Positions 45,849 through 55,448 are shown, numbered from the stretch's first letter. The stretch: DNA of 64,000 bases from Streptomyces aurantiacus JA 4570 (GCF_000414115.1 NZ_AOPZ01000069.1:50595-114594); one strand, 5' to 3'. Translations and numbers: made by a program. The notes: a model not told the origin generated them from the letters alone.

Positions 45849-46853
45849 ATGCCCACGGACCTCGTCGCCGCACTCGACATCGGCGGCACCAAGATCGCCG
45901 GAGCCCTGGTGGACGGCCAGGGCCGGATCCTGCTGCGCGCCCAGCGGCCGACGCCCGCGCGCGAGGACGGCGACACCGTGATGCGGGCGGTCGAAGAGGT
46001 GATCGGCGAGCTCACGGCGGGTGAGCCCTGGGGTGAGGTCCGCGCGGTCGGCATCGGCAGCGCGGGCCCGGTGGACGCCTCCGCGGGCACGGTCAGCCCG
46101 GTCAACGTGCCCGGCTGGCGCGGCTACCCCCTCGTCGAGCGGGTCCGCGCCGCCGCCGGTGGCCGACCGGTCGAGCTGGTGGGCGACGGCGTGGCGATGA
46201 CGGCGGCCGAGCACTGGCAGGGCGCCGCGCGCGGCCACGACAACGCGCTGTGCATGGTGGTGTCCACCGGCGTCGGCGGCGGCCTGATCCTGGACGGCGC
46301 GCTGCACCCGGGCCCCACCGGCAACGCGGGCCACATCGGCCACATCAGCGTGGACCTCGACGGCGACCCGTGCCCGTGCGGGGCGCGCGGCTGTGTCGAG
46401 CGGATAGCGAGCGGCCCGAACATCGCCCGGCGCGCCCTGGAGGCCGGCTGGCTCCCCGGCCCCGACGGGGACACGTCCGCGGCCGCCGTGGCGCTCGCGG
46501 CCCGCGCGGGCGACCCCGTCGCCATCGCGTCGTTCGAGCGCGCCGCGCAGGCGCTCGCGGCGGGCATCGCCGCCACGGCGACGCTCGTCGAGATCGACAT
46601 CGCGGTGATCGGCGGGGGGGGGGCGATGGCCGGGGCGGTGATCGGCGGGGGGGTGGCGATGGCCGGGGAGGTCCTGTTCGCGCCGCTGCGCCGCGCCCTG
46701 CGGGACTACGCCACGCTGTCCTTCGTCAGCCGGCTGACCGTGGCGCCTGCCCTGATGGGCACGGACGCGGGGCTCGTGGGCGCCGCCGCGGCCGCGCTGC
46801 GGGCGTATCCCGACGCGACGGTCGGGCGCTTGCGGCCCGCCGTCAATCGTTGA
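45849..46853 (+). CDS. ROK family sugar kinase/regulator
   Basis: 334 residues. No DNA-binding domain: it starts VAALDIGGTKIAGALVD (phosphate-binding), then GIGSAGPVDASAGTVSPVN, STGVGGGLILDG and the zinc motif CPCGARGCVE. So a sugar kinase, probably of glucose, N-acetylglucosamine or a related hexose. Near residue 255 an in-frame 33-bp duplication repeats VIGGGGAMAGA / VIGGGVAMAGE, where family members have one copy. AGGAGA lies ten bases upstream. Confidence 0.88.
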   Translation: MPTDLVAALDIGGTKIAGALVDGQGRILLRAQRPTPAREDGDTVMRAVEEVIGELTAGEPWGEVRAVGIGSAGPVDASAGTVSPVNVPGWRGYPLVERVRAAAGGRPVELVGDGVAMTAAEHWQGAARGHDNALCMVVSTGVGGGLILDGALHPGPTGNAGHIGHISVDLDGDPCPCGARGCVERIASGPNIARRALEAGWLPGPDGDTSAAAVALAARAGDPVAIASFERAAQALAAGIAATATLVEIDIAVIGGGGAMAGAVIGGGVAMAGEVLFAPLRRALRDYATLSFVSRLTVAPALMGTDAGLVGAAAAALRAYPDATVGRLRPAVNR

Positions 46854-46974
46854 GCCGGGTCGGCCGACGGTCGGCGCTCGGCCGGAGCCCGCGGCCGAGG
46901 GACGTACACGGGAGGCGAGCCGTGCCGCCGACCCCCGTGCCGCCGAGGGACGCCGGGATGCAAGGATCAGGCGG

Positions 46975-47676
46975 GTGAACAGTAACGCCGCCGTCCTCGA
47001 CAACCCCGTGGCCGAGTCGCTGCACGGGCAGCACGCCCATCTGGCCCGCCGTTCCGGGCGGGCGGCCACGTACCTGTCGGATGTCGCGACTTTCTGCGCG
47101 GTACCGTCCGAGCCCGAGGCGGCGGACTGGTCCGATCTGGCGCGGCTGCTCGGCCGCGGCGGTTTCGCCGACATGTTCAGCAGCCCGGCGCTCCCGCCGC
47201 CGGACTGGCAGCCGGTCTTCGTACTCGAAGGGCGGCAGATGCTCTGGCCCGACGGGCGCCGGCCCGGTGATCCGCATCCTGCGGCCGACGTCGCGATCGT
47301 GGAACTGGGGCCGGACGACGTGCCCGAGATGCTCGACCTCGTGACGCGGGCCGAACCGGGGCCGTTCTGGCCGCGCACCTGTGAACTCGGCACCTATCTG
47401 GGGATCCGTGCGCAAGGCCGACTGGTGGCGATGGCGGGCGAGCGGCTGCGGCCCCCGGGCTGGACCGAGATCAGCGCCGTGTGCACGGCCCCTGAGGCAC
47501 GCGGCCAGGGCCACGCCGCCCGCCTGGTGCGCGCGTTGACCGAACGCGTTCTGTCCCGGGGCGAGCGGCCGTTCCTGCACGTGGCCGAGGCGAACACCGG
47601 CGCCATCGCCCTCTACGAGCGGCTCGGATTCGAGAGCCGCAAGCCCGTGACCTTCCGTGGATTCCGCACCCCGTGA
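46975..47676 (+). CDS. GNAT family acetyltransferase (FR47-like)
   Basis: 233 residues from a GTG. The N-terminal half (DNPVAESLHGQHAHLARRSG, ATYLSDVATFCAV) is a substrate domain; the C-terminal GNAT has VCTAPEARGQGHAARLVRAL and ANTGAIALYERLGF. FR47-like arrangement. Convergent with the alpha-galactosidase gene. Acceptor unknown. Confidence 0.87.
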   Translation: MNSNAAVLDNPVAESLHGQHAHLARRSGRAATYLSDVATFCAVPSEPEAADWSDLARLLGRGGFADMFSSPALPPPDWQPVFVLEGRQMLWPDGRRPGDPHPAADVAIVELGPDDVPEMLDLVTRAEPGPFWPRTCELGTYLGIRAQGRLVAMAGERLRPPGWTEISAVCTAPEARGQGHAARLVRALTERVLSRGERPFLHVAEANTGAIALYERLGFESRKPVTFRGFRTP

Positions 47677-47755
47677 CCTCCTCCTGCCCACGCACGTGTC
47701 CCGCCGACATGTGCGGGCCGGGCCGAACCCCGGGGGGCAGGGCCGGGCCCCGCGT

Positions 47756-47777
47756 GCGCCCGGGCGCCAGCGGGCGC
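47756..47777. terminator. Hairpin between convergent GNAT and alpha-galactosidase genes
   Basis: GCGCCCG (47756-47762) pairs with CGGGCGC (47771-47777), eight-base loop, 13 bases from the alpha-galactosidase stop. Confidence 0.5.
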
Positions 47778-47790
47778 GCGCGTTCGCGGC

Positions 47791-49848
47791 TCAGCAGCCG
47801 AGCACCGGCTCCGCCCAGTCCGCGTGGTCCGAGTCGATCCCGTCGCCGCCGTCCGTGACGACGAGCCGGACCACCTCGGCGCCGCTCACGTCGGCCGACA
47901 GGGCCCGCGCGGGATCGGCGTTGGTGAGGACACCGGTCGAGGCGGCCAGTTTGCCGTCGGCCCACACCTGGAAGGCGACCGTGCCCTGGAGGAGCTTCTC
48001 GTCGTCGACGCCGACCTGCGCGGTCAGCTTCTCGCAGGCGCCGCCCGCGTAGTACTCGACGCCGCTCTCCGCGTGCACGCCGAGCCCCTTGGCGTACACC
48101 TTGCCGCCGATGGTGATCGGGTTGCCGTCGCCCGCGTCGCTCTCGCCGTTGCTGGTGTCCTTCTCGGCGGGGCCCCAGCCGTTGGTGGCGGACAGCCACG
48201 GCAGGCCGCTGAGCGCGGATTCACCCGCGGGCGGGGCCACCACGACCTGTGCCGTCAGCGGCAGTTCGAGCTGGACGCGGCCGCCGCCGGGGGCGCGGTG
48301 ACTCGCCTTCAGACCGAGGGTGTATGTGCCGGGCTTGGCGTCGCGCGGCGCCGTCACCTGCCATGACGTACCGAGGATCCCGCCCGTGCGGAGCGCGGGG
48401 GCGCGGGTCGGGGAGGTCGCCTTCACCCGCCAGCCGGAGGGGCCGGTGAGCGCGACACGGACGTCGCGGGCGTCGGTGCTGCCGCGGTTGGTGACCTTGG
48501 TGAGGACCTTCTCGGCCTTGCCGGCCTCCACCAGCGGGTCGTGGCCTGCGCCGACGTCGACGGCGGGCGGCTTGTCCTGCCAGGTGTCGTCGGCTGTCAC
48601 GCGCACCAGGACGGTGCCGTGCGCGGGGACGGTCGCCGAGATGGTGTCCGCGACGTTGTAGCTCTCGTGCTTCCACAGGTCGCGCAGGGTGTAGCCGTCG
48701 GCGGCGGGCAGGCCCACGGCCCGCGTGGTGGTGGAGATGGTCTTCGCGCTGCCGGTCTCGTTGAACAGCGCGACGGCGCGGCTGCCGTCCTTCATCTCCT
48801 TGGCGACGACCCAGCGCCCGCTCTCGGCCGAGACGACGCGGCCCTGCTTGCCCAGCGGGTCCTGGTCGACGGCGATGACTTCCTTGTTGCCGAGGATGTC
48901 GAACGTCTGGGGGCTGACCTTGCGCAGGTCGGAGCCGATGAGCAGCGGCGCGGCCATGATCGACCACATGGAGAAGTGCGTGCGGTACTCGGTGTCGGTC
49001 ATGCCGCCGTTGCCGACCTCCAGCATGTCCGGGTCGTTCCAGCGCCCCGGACCGGCGTGCTGGGCGAGCGGCAGGTTCTTCTTCATGATCGACAACATGG
49101 AGCCCCAGTTGTCGCTGATGTCGCCGGTGGTGCGCCACAGGTGGCCGACGTCGGCGGCCCACTCCCAGGGCTTGTTCTCGCCCCACTCGCAGATGCTGTA
49201 GACGATCGGTCGGCCCGTCGTCTGTGACGCCGCCTTCAACGCGTCGCGCATGGCGATGTAGCGCTTCTTCGCGTCCACGCCCTGGTTATTGCAGTTGTCG
49301 TACTTGAGGTAGTCGACGCCCCAGTCGGCGAACTGCTGGGCGTCGCTGCGCTCGTGGCCGAGCGCGCCCGGGAAGCCCGCCGTGTTGCAGGTCTTCGTCC
49401 CGGCGCTGGTGTAGATGCCGAGCTTGAGCCCCTTGGAGTGGACGTAGTCGGCGACCGCCTTGATGCCGCCCGGGAACCGCTTGGGGTCGGGCACCAGCTT
49501 GCCGTTCGCGTCGCGCTGCGGCAGGGCCCAGCAGTCGTCGAGGTTGACGTACTCGTACCCCGCGCCCTTGAGGCCCTTCGCGACGAAGATGTCGGCGATG
49601 CCCTTGACCATGGACTCGTCGAAGTCGGCGCGGCAGTGCGTGGCGTTCCAGTTGTTGAAGCCCATCGGCGGGGTGAGCGCGAGACCGTCGGGCAGCCGGG
49701 GGCCGTCGACTGCCGTGGTCCGGGCGGTGTCCGGGTCCTGGGTGTCGCGGGCGACGGCGGGGGCCGCGAGACCGGCCGCGCAGAGCAGCACCGCGGCGAG
49801 TGACCCGACCACTCTACGGCGAGTTGGCGGGGTGGGAAGGTGACGCAT
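47791..49848 (-). CDS. Secreted GH27 alpha-galactosidase with NPCBM-type domain
   Basis: 685 residues. Signal peptide about 1-33, then the GH27 barrel: PPMGFNNWNATHC, VNLDDCWALP, nucleophile Asp184 in YLKYDNCNN and acid/base in RWNDPDML. A C-terminal beta domain follows, then an NEW3-like region (about 455-540) and a final NPCBM carbohydrate-binding module starting GLPWLSATNGWGPAEKDTSNG and ending WAEPVLGC. Releases terminal alpha-galactose outside the cell. GGAGGAACG precedes the ATG. It diverges from a sugar ABC transporter, which probably imports the products. Confidence 0.93.
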   Translation of the reverse strand: MRHLPTPPTRRRVVGSLAAVLLCAAGLAAPAVARDTQDPDTARTTAVDGPRLPDGLALTPPMGFNNWNATHCRADFDESMVKGIADIFVAKGLKGAGYEYVNLDDCWALPQRDANGKLVPDPKRFPGGIKAVADYVHSKGLKLGIYTSAGTKTCNTAGFPGALGHERSDAQQFADWGVDYLKYDNCNNQGVDAKKRYIAMRDALKAASQTTGRPIVYSICEWGENKPWEWAADVGHLWRTTGDISDNWGSMLSIMKKNLPLAQHAGPGRWNDPDMLEVGNGGMTDTEYRTHFSMWSIMAAPLLIGSDLRKVSPQTFDILGNKEVIAVDQDPLGKQGRVVSAESGRWVVAKEMKDGSRAVALFNETGSAKTISTTTRAVGLPAADGYTLRDLWKHESYNVADTISATVPAHGTVLVRVTADDTWQDKPPAVDVGAGHDPLVEAGKAEKVLTKVTNRGSTDARDVRVALTGPSGWRVKATSPTRAPALRTGGILGTSWQVTAPRDAKPGTYTLGLKASHRAPGGGRVQLELPLTAQVVVAPPAGESALSGLPWLSATNGWGPAEKDTSNGESDAGDGNPITIGGKVYAKGLGVHAESGVEYYAGGACEKLTAQVGVDDEKLLQGTVAFQVWADGKLAASTGVLTNADPARALSADVSGAEVVRLVVTDGGDGIDSDHADWAEPVLGC

Positions 49849-49981
49849 CGTTACGTTCCTCCGTACTCACAGAAGATGGGATGTCTTCATGTACGTGTCA
49901 CGCGTGCGCGCTTACGGTAGGCCGTGTTGAAGTCTGTTGGAAGAGGAGCGGTAACGGTTCGGGCACCTGGCGTCAGAACCC

Positions 49982-50010
49982 TTGACGGGGTGGGCTCGTG
50001 GGAGTGAGAT
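49982..50010 (+). promoter_or_regulatory. Promoter for the sugar ABC operon
   Basis: TTGACG (49982-49987), 17 bases, TGAGAT (50005-50010), 48 bases before the start codon. A direct repeat TTCGGTTG occurs just downstream (50023-50038 region). Confidence 0.55.
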
Positions 50011-50058
50011 CCAATCCTCGCGTTCGGTTGTGTTCGGTTGCACCCCGAGGAGGGGGAC

Positions 50059-51375
50059 ATGGCACAGTCATCGTTCAATGGACCGGAAGCCCCGCGCGGC
50101 GGCTCCGGACATCCGATGTCCCGGCGCAGCCTCCTGCGCGGTACGGCCGTCGGTGCCGGGGCGGTGACCCTCCCGGCGCTGCTCACGGCCTGCGGTGACG
50201 GGCCCGGCGGCAACAAGAACGAAGTGACGGTGGGCTCCAACGCGTCGGACGCCGTGCCCAAGAAGGCGTTCGCGGCGGCCTTCGACGCGTACGAGAAGGA
50301 GAGCGACAAGACCGTCGAGGTCAACACCACAGAGCACAACGAATTCCAGCAGAACATCACGCGCTATCTCCAGGGTTCACCGGACAACGCGTTCATGTGG
50401 TTCGCCGGTTACCGCATGCAGTATTTCGCCGAGAAGGGCCTGCTGGTCGAGATCAGTGACGTCTGGAAGGACTTCAAGGGCTTCTCGGGGGCGCTGAAGG
50501 ACCAGTCGACGCACGACGGCAAGCAGTACTTCGTGCCGTACTACTACTATCCGTGGGCCGTCTTCCACCGGAAGAGCCTCTTCCGGAAGCGGGGCTATGA
50601 ACAGGCCAAGAACTGGGACCAGTTCATCGCGCTGGCCAAGAGGATGCGCAAGGACGGCACCCCGGTCGCCTTCTGCGACAAGGACGGCTGGCCGGCCATG
50701 GGCACCTTCGACTACATCAATCTGCGGCTCAACGGATACGACTTCCACAAGAGCCTGATGGCGGGCGAGGAGGCGTGGACCGACCAGAAGGTCAAAAAGG
50801 TCTTCGACCTGTGGCGCGAACTCATGCCGTACTACCAGAAGGGCGCGCTCGGCCGGACCTGGGAGGAGGCCGGGCAGGGACTGCAGCAGCGCAAGACCGG
50901 CATGGCCGTCTTCGGGATGCCGCACCCCGGCCAGCAGTTTCCGGCGGACGAGCGCGACGACATCGACTTCTTCGCGTTCCCGGAGATCGATCCGCAGTTC
51001 GGCCAGGACGCCGTGGAGGCCCCCATCGACGGATTCCTCATCGCCAAGAAGTCCCGCAACGTCGAAGGCGCCAAGGATCTGCTCGCCTGGCTCGGCACCG
51101 CGAAGGCCGAGGACGTCTACCTCAAGGGCGACCCCAACAATGTCGCGGTCAACGACGGCGCCGACACCAGCAAGTACAGCCCGCTGCAGAAGAAGTCCGC
51201 CGAACTGGTCTCCAAGGCCAAGCAGATCTCGCAGTTCCTCGACCGCGACACGCGCCCCGACTTCGCGCAGACCGTGATGATCAAGGCGCTGCAGGACTTC
51301 ATCGACAACCCGAAGGACGTCGACGGGCTCGTCAACAGGATCGAACGGCAGAAGAAGGACATCTTCTCCGCGTGA
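50059..51375 (+). CDS. Sugar ABC transporter substrate-binding lipoprotein
   Basis: 438 residues from an ATG with GAGGAGGGGG. A twin-arginine motif SRRSLLRG and lipobox LLTAC (about residue 45) suggest Tat export and lipid anchoring. The body is a family 1 (CUT1) extracellular binding protein: FAAAFDAYEKESDKTVEV, WAVFHRKSLFRKRG, AVFGMPHPGQQFP. Operon with the two permeases; next to the alpha-galactosidase. Confidence 0.93.
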   Translation: MAQSSFNGPEAPRGGSGHPMSRRSLLRGTAVGAGAVTLPALLTACGDGPGGNKNEVTVGSNASDAVPKKAFAAAFDAYEKESDKTVEVNTTEHNEFQQNITRYLQGSPDNAFMWFAGYRMQYFAEKGLLVEISDVWKDFKGFSGALKDQSTHDGKQYFVPYYYYPWAVFHRKSLFRKRGYEQAKNWDQFIALAKRMRKDGTPVAFCDKDGWPAMGTFDYINLRLNGYDFHKSLMAGEEAWTDQKVKKVFDLWRELMPYYQKGALGRTWEEAGQGLQQRKTGMAVFGMPHPGQQFPADERDDIDFFAFPEIDPQFGQDAVEAPIDGFLIAKKSRNVEGAKDLLAWLGTAKAEDVYLKGDPNNVAVNDGADTSKYSPLQKKSAELVSKAKQISQFLDRDTRPDFAQTVMIKALQDFIDNPKDVDGLVNRIERQKKDIFSA

Positions 51376-51423
51376 GCCGAGAGTTCTCCGCGTCCGAGAA
51401 CCGAGTCGGGAGGAACGCACTCC

Positions 51424-52338
51424 GTGCCGCAGAAAACCGCGCGGCGCGCCGGAAGACGGGCGACGCGGCGCTTCACACGCCGCGACACCGCCGTGCTCGG
51501 CGTGCTTCTTGGCATCCCCATTCTGCTGGACATCGTCATCGTCTGGGGCCCGGCCCTGGCCTCCGTCGGACTGTCCTTCACGTCCTGGGACGGCATCGGC
51601 GACATCAAGTGGGTGGGCGGCGACAACTACGAGAACCTCGTCCAGGACTACCCCGCGTTCTGGCCGGCCGTCCGCCACAATCTGCTCTGGATCGCCTTCC
51701 TCGGCCTGGTCGCGACGCCTTTCGGGCTCTTCCTCGCCGTCCTCGTCGACCGCGGCATCCGGTTCAGCAGGTTCTACCAGTCCGTGCTGTACATGCCGGT
51801 CGTGCTGTCCCTCGCCGTCGTCGGCTTCATGGCGCAGCTCCTGCTCGGCACCGACCAGGGCGTCGTCAACACGATCCTCGACGACCGCAACGATCCCGTG
51901 GACTGGCTCGGCGACTCCGACATCAACCTGTGGATGATGATGCTGGCCGCGAGCTGGCGGCACACCGGCTACGTCATGATCCTCTATCTGGCCGGACTGA
52001 AATCCGTCGATCCCGCCCTGAAGGAGGCTGCGGCCATCGACGGCGCCAACGAACGCCAGACGTTCTTCCGCGTCACCCTGCCGACGCTGCGCCCGGTGAA
52101 CGTCATCGTCGGCGTCATCACCGTGATCGAGGCACTGCGCGCCTTCGACATCGTGTACGCGGTGAACAAGGGCCGCAACGGCCTCGAACTGCTCTCCGTG
52201 CTCATCACCGACAACATCATCGGCGAGGCGAGCCGCATCGGATTCGGCTCGGCCATCGCCGTGGTCCTGCTGGGTGTCTCGCTGGGATTCATCGTGACGT
52301 TCCTGGTCCAGGAGCTGAGAGGAGCGCGCGAGAAATGA
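51424..52338 (+). CDS. Sugar ABC transporter permease (MalF-like)
   Basis: 304 residues from a GTG with GGGAGGAA. Six membrane helices; LGVLLGIPILLDIVIVWGPAL first; the ATPase-docking EAA loop is LKEAAAIDGANERQTFFRVTLP. CUT1 family inner-membrane subunit. Overlaps the next gene by four bases. Confidence 0.93.
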   Translation: MPQKTARRAGRRATRRFTRRDTAVLGVLLGIPILLDIVIVWGPALASVGLSFTSWDGIGDIKWVGGDNYENLVQDYPAFWPAVRHNLLWIAFLGLVATPFGLFLAVLVDRGIRFSRFYQSVLYMPVVLSLAVVGFMAQLLLGTDQGVVNTILDDRNDPVDWLGDSDINLWMMMLAASWRHTGYVMILYLAGLKSVDPALKEAAAIDGANERQTFFRVTLPTLRPVNVIVGVITVIEALRAFDIVYAVNKGRNGLELLSVLITDNIIGEASRIGFGSAIAVVLLGVSLGFIVTFLVQELRGAREK

Positions 52339-53264
52339 CCGCCGACATCCGGGTCACGGCCCCCGCCGGTGAATCCGCGCGGCCCGCACGGCAATCCGGC
52401 CCGCCCCGGCGTCCGCGCCGGGGCCGCTACGGCGCCCACATCTTCCTGTCCGCGGTGTCCCTGGCCTTCCTCGCGCCGCTGCTGCTCGCCGTCTACGCCA
52501 GCCTGCGGCCGTACGAGGAGACGGCGCAGCACGGCTACTTCTCCTTCCCGAAGAAGCTGTCCTTCGACTATTACCGCGCGGCCTACACCGAATCCGGTAT
52601 GGGCAAGTACTTCATGAATACGCTGATCATCGCCGTCCCCGCGGTGATCGTCACGCTGTTCCTGGCCGCCTTCGTCGCGTTCGCCGTCGCCCGCGTCAAC
52701 ATCCGCGGCAGCCTGGCCCTGCTGATGTTCTTCACCGCGGGCAATCTGCTCCCGCCGCAGGTTCTCGTCACACCCCTCTACGTCCTCTTCCTGAACATCG
52801 ACCTGCCCTGGTGGATGTCCGACTCGATGACCCTCTACGACTCGTACTGGGCCGTGATCATCGTCAACGTCGGCTTCCAAGTCGGTTTCTGCGTCTTCGT
52901 CCTGGCCAATTTCATGCGCACCCTGCCGAAGGAGATCCTGGAGGCCGCGATCGTCGACGGCGCCGGCGTCTGGACGCAGTTCTGGCGCATCACGCTGCCG
53001 CTGTGCCGCCCTGCCGTCGCGGCGCTCGCCACGCTCGAATTCACCTGGATCTACAACGACTTCCTCTGGGCCCTGATCTTCATCTCCAACCCCGACAAGC
53101 TCCCCATCACCTCGTCGCTCAACAACCTGCGCGGTCAGTTCTTCACGGACTACAACTTGCTGGCCGCGGGTTCGGTCCTGGTGGCCCTGCCGACGATCCT
53201 CGTCTTCCTGCTGCTGCAACGGCACTTCATCGCGGGACTGACCTTGGGGTCGAGCAAGGGCTGA
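52335..53264 (+). CDS. Sugar ABC transporter permease (MalG-like)
   Basis: 309 residues, start overlapping the previous stop (ATGA). Pro/Arg-rich N-terminus, then six helices; the EAA loop is ILEAAIVDGAGVWTQFWRITLP. No ATPase gene follows, so the transporter probably uses a shared ATPase such as MsiK, as Streptomyces CUT1 systems do. Confidence 0.93.
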   Translation: MTADIRVTAPAGESARPARQSGPPRRPRRGRYGAHIFLSAVSLAFLAPLLLAVYASLRPYEETAQHGYFSFPKKLSFDYYRAAYTESGMGKYFMNTLIIAVPAVIVTLFLAAFVAFAVARVNIRGSLALLMFFTAGNLLPPQVLVTPLYVLFLNIDLPWWMSDSMTLYDSYWAVIIVNVGFQVGFCVFVLANFMRTLPKEILEAAIVDGAGVWTQFWRITLPLCRPAVAALATLEFTWIYNDFLWALIFISNPDKLPITSSLNNLRGQFFTDYNLLAAGSVLVALPTILVFLLLQRHFIAGLTLGSSKG

Positions 53265-53311
53265 GCGATATCGCCTGGTCGCGCGCGTGCGCGGGCTGCG
53301 AGGCTGTGCGC

Positions 53312-53992
53312 ATGCACGATCAGCGACATCAGTACGGGGGCGTGGCCGCTCCGCGCATACCGGACGTCCACGGCGAGCTGGAGACCCACATCACCGTGGA
53401 CTGCCCGAGGGAGACCGACCGGCTCGCGCGGTGGGCGGCCGCGCGGGGGATCGGCTTCGCGCACATCGTCCTCGCCCGCGGTGCGACGCCTTCGCAGCCG
53501 ATGCTCGGCCTGCGCGGCAAGGGGAGTGCCGCGGGGCAACTGGCCGCCGCCGACGGTGTCGTGGCCGAGCTCGCCCGGGACGGCTTCCGGGCGGTGCGGG
53601 TCAAGACGGAGGCCGCGCCCTGGGCCGACGGCGTGCCGCAGGACGACCGGGCGGCGGTGGGCCTCGGGCCCGCGCAGCACTTCGAGCACCATGTGAAGCT
53701 GCTGCTCGCGGCCGGCCACGACCGGGGCGGCCTCGAGGCGCTGGGCGCCCCGCACGCGGCGCACGTCTCCTGGAACGCGCGGCGCACCCGCGCGGACGGG
53801 CGCGAGGAACGGTTCGTCACCCAGCGCTGCCGCGGCGTGGGCCGCGCCACCGCCGAAGCCCGCCTGTCCGCCCTCCTCGCCGACCTGCGTGCGGCGTCGC
53901 TCCCCGTCCTGGAGGTGGAGCGGGAGTTCGTGCTGTACGACACCAACCTCGGCCTGGACGACGGCTGGATGGACCCGGAGCCCGCACAGTGA
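53312..53992 (+). CDS. Protein of unknown function, coupled to a nucleotidyltransferase
   Basis: 226 residues from an ATG with GAGG eight bases upstream. I do not recognise the family. It has two similar-looking strands-and-helix halves: ELETHITVDCPRETDRLARWAA near the start and HAAHVSWNARRTRADGREERFVTQ in the second half, with HFEHHVKLLL between and EREFVLYDTNLGLDDGWM at the end. No signal or membrane helix. Its stop overlaps the start of the AbiEii-like gene (GTGA), so the two are coupled and may act together, for example as antitoxin or co-factor. Confidence 0.75.
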   Translation: MHDQRHQYGGVAAPRIPDVHGELETHITVDCPRETDRLARWAAARGIGFAHIVLARGATPSQPMLGLRGKGSAAGQLAAADGVVAELARDGFRAVRVKTEAAPWADGVPQDDRAAVGLGPAQHFEHHVKLLLAAGHDRGGLEALGAPHAAHVSWNARRTRADGREERFVTQRCRGVGRATAEARLSALLADLRAASLPVLEVEREFVLYDTNLGLDDGWMDPEPAQ

Positions 53993-55386
53993 CCCAGACA
54001 CCCCCGACACCACCCTCGTCCCCGACACCCCCCGTACCCCCGACACCTCCCACGCCTCCAACACCCCCCGCACCCCCGACTTCCTCGCCCCCGGGGCCCC
54101 CGCAGCCGGACCACGACACCGCGTGGGCCGGGATGTGGGTCCGCGGCACCCTCGTCCCCCACGCCGAGCCCGGCCCGGAGACGCGGCGGCGCAGAAGCCT
54201 GCCGAGCACCCTGCTGCCCGCCCCCGCGGGCATCGAGCACCCCGCCGTGTTCGACCCCGCCCTCAAGCAGTTCGCGAACGCCTACCGCGCGGGCGAGCCC
54301 CGCTTCCACCACCCGGATGCGGCACGGGCCTGGCACCGCGCCCGGCGCACGGCGCTCGACACCGTGCTCGCCGCGATCGCCGGCGGGCCCTGGGCCGGTC
54401 ATCTGGTGCTGCGCGGCAGCGTGTTGATGGCCACGTGGTGCGGGGACGCGGCGCGCGACCCGGGCGACCTGGACTTCGTCGTCGTACCGCGGGACCTGTC
54501 CCTGGACGATCCCCGCGTGGCCACGCTGTTCGGGGACGTCGCACGGGACGCGGCGGCGGCGAGCGCCGGAGGCCCGGTCCGGATCCACGCGGCGGGGACG
54601 GTCGTGGAGGACATCTGGACGTACGACCGCGTGCCCGGCCGGCGCATGCTGCTGCCCTGGACGGCGGCGGGCACGGCGGGCGGCACGGTCCAGCTCGACC
54701 TGGTCTTCAACGAGACGATGCCGGTACCGGCCGAACACACCCGGCTGCGCCCGCTCGGCGACGGCCCCGGCAGCACCGTGCTCGCCGCCTCGCCGGGCCT
54801 GTCCCTGGCCTGGAAGCTGCTGTGGCTGACCAACGACACGCATCCGCAGGGCAAGGACCTCTACGACGCGGTGCTGCTGGCCGAGCACACCCCGCTGGAC
54901 TACGAGACGGTCCGCGCTGCCTTCGTGCACGCGGGCGAGGACGGGCTGCGGCCACCTGGCCCGGGCTGGGCGGGGGAACTGTGCCAGTACGTGGAGTGGG
55001 AGCACTTCGCGGCGGAGTACGCATGGGTGGAGCCGCGTTCCCAGCCGTACGAGGCGCGGCTGGAGCGGGCCTTGGAACCACTCGTCGCCGAGGCCGTACG
55101 CCCCGGGGAGACGTCCTACGAGCGGTGGGCCCGGTGGCTGGAGCCGTTGGTCGAGTCGGCCGGGGCGCGGGCCGAGGCGGATCCGGAACGTGCTCTCACG
55201 TACCTGTCGGACAGCGGCCGGGAGGGCTTCGTGGCCGCGGTGGTGGTGCTGCGGGAGACGGTGGGGCGTGCGTCGCTGAGTGTGGACGACGCGATGACGC
55301 GGGTCCTCGCCGTGACGGACGCGTGGCGGCTGTGGCGCGAGAACCCCGAGTCGGCCAGGGCGGTGCTCGAGCAGTCGTTGGGCTGA
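53989..55386 (+). CDS. AbiEii-like nucleotidyltransferase
   Basis: 465 residues from a GTG overlapping the previous stop. Residues 1-40 are a Pro-Thr repeat (PPTPPTPPTPP). From about 130 a nucleotidyltransferase core: HLVLRGSVLMATWCGDAARDPGDLDFVVV (GS and DxD metal ligands), VQLDLVFNE third acidic strand, and SLAWKLLWLTNDTHPQGKDLYDAVLL, the Lys-x-x-Asp helix of AbiEii/AbiGii proteins. C-terminal helical half is unassigned. Type IV toxin AbiEii is in this fold, but AbiEi is absent; the neighbour is a different protein. Confidence 0.75.
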   Translation: MTQTPPTPPSSPTPPVPPTPPTPPTPPAPPTSSPPGPPQPDHDTAWAGMWVRGTLVPHAEPGPETRRRRSLPSTLLPAPAGIEHPAVFDPALKQFANAYRAGEPRFHHPDAARAWHRARRTALDTVLAAIAGGPWAGHLVLRGSVLMATWCGDAARDPGDLDFVVVPRDLSLDDPRVATLFGDVARDAAAASAGGPVRIHAAGTVVEDIWTYDRVPGRRMLLPWTAAGTAGGTVQLDLVFNETMPVPAEHTRLRPLGDGPGSTVLAASPGLSLAWKLLWLTNDTHPQGKDLYDAVLLAEHTPLDYETVRAAFVHAGEDGLRPPGPGWAGELCQYVEWEHFAAEYAWVEPRSQPYEARLERALEPLVAEAVRPGETSYERWARWLEPLVESAGARAEADPERALTYLSDSGREGFVAAVVVLRETVGRASLSVDDAMTRVLAVTDAWRLWRENPESARAVLEQSLG

Positions 55387-55448
55387 GAGCCTGTCTTTGA
55401 AACCCTGTCTTTGAACCCCCGGCTGCGCCCGCAGTCCGGCACGCCGTG

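Noticed and set aside
44386..45873. 495-codon frame overlapping LacI
   Set aside because: The same strand in another frame encodes the LacI protein; this one is a shadow.
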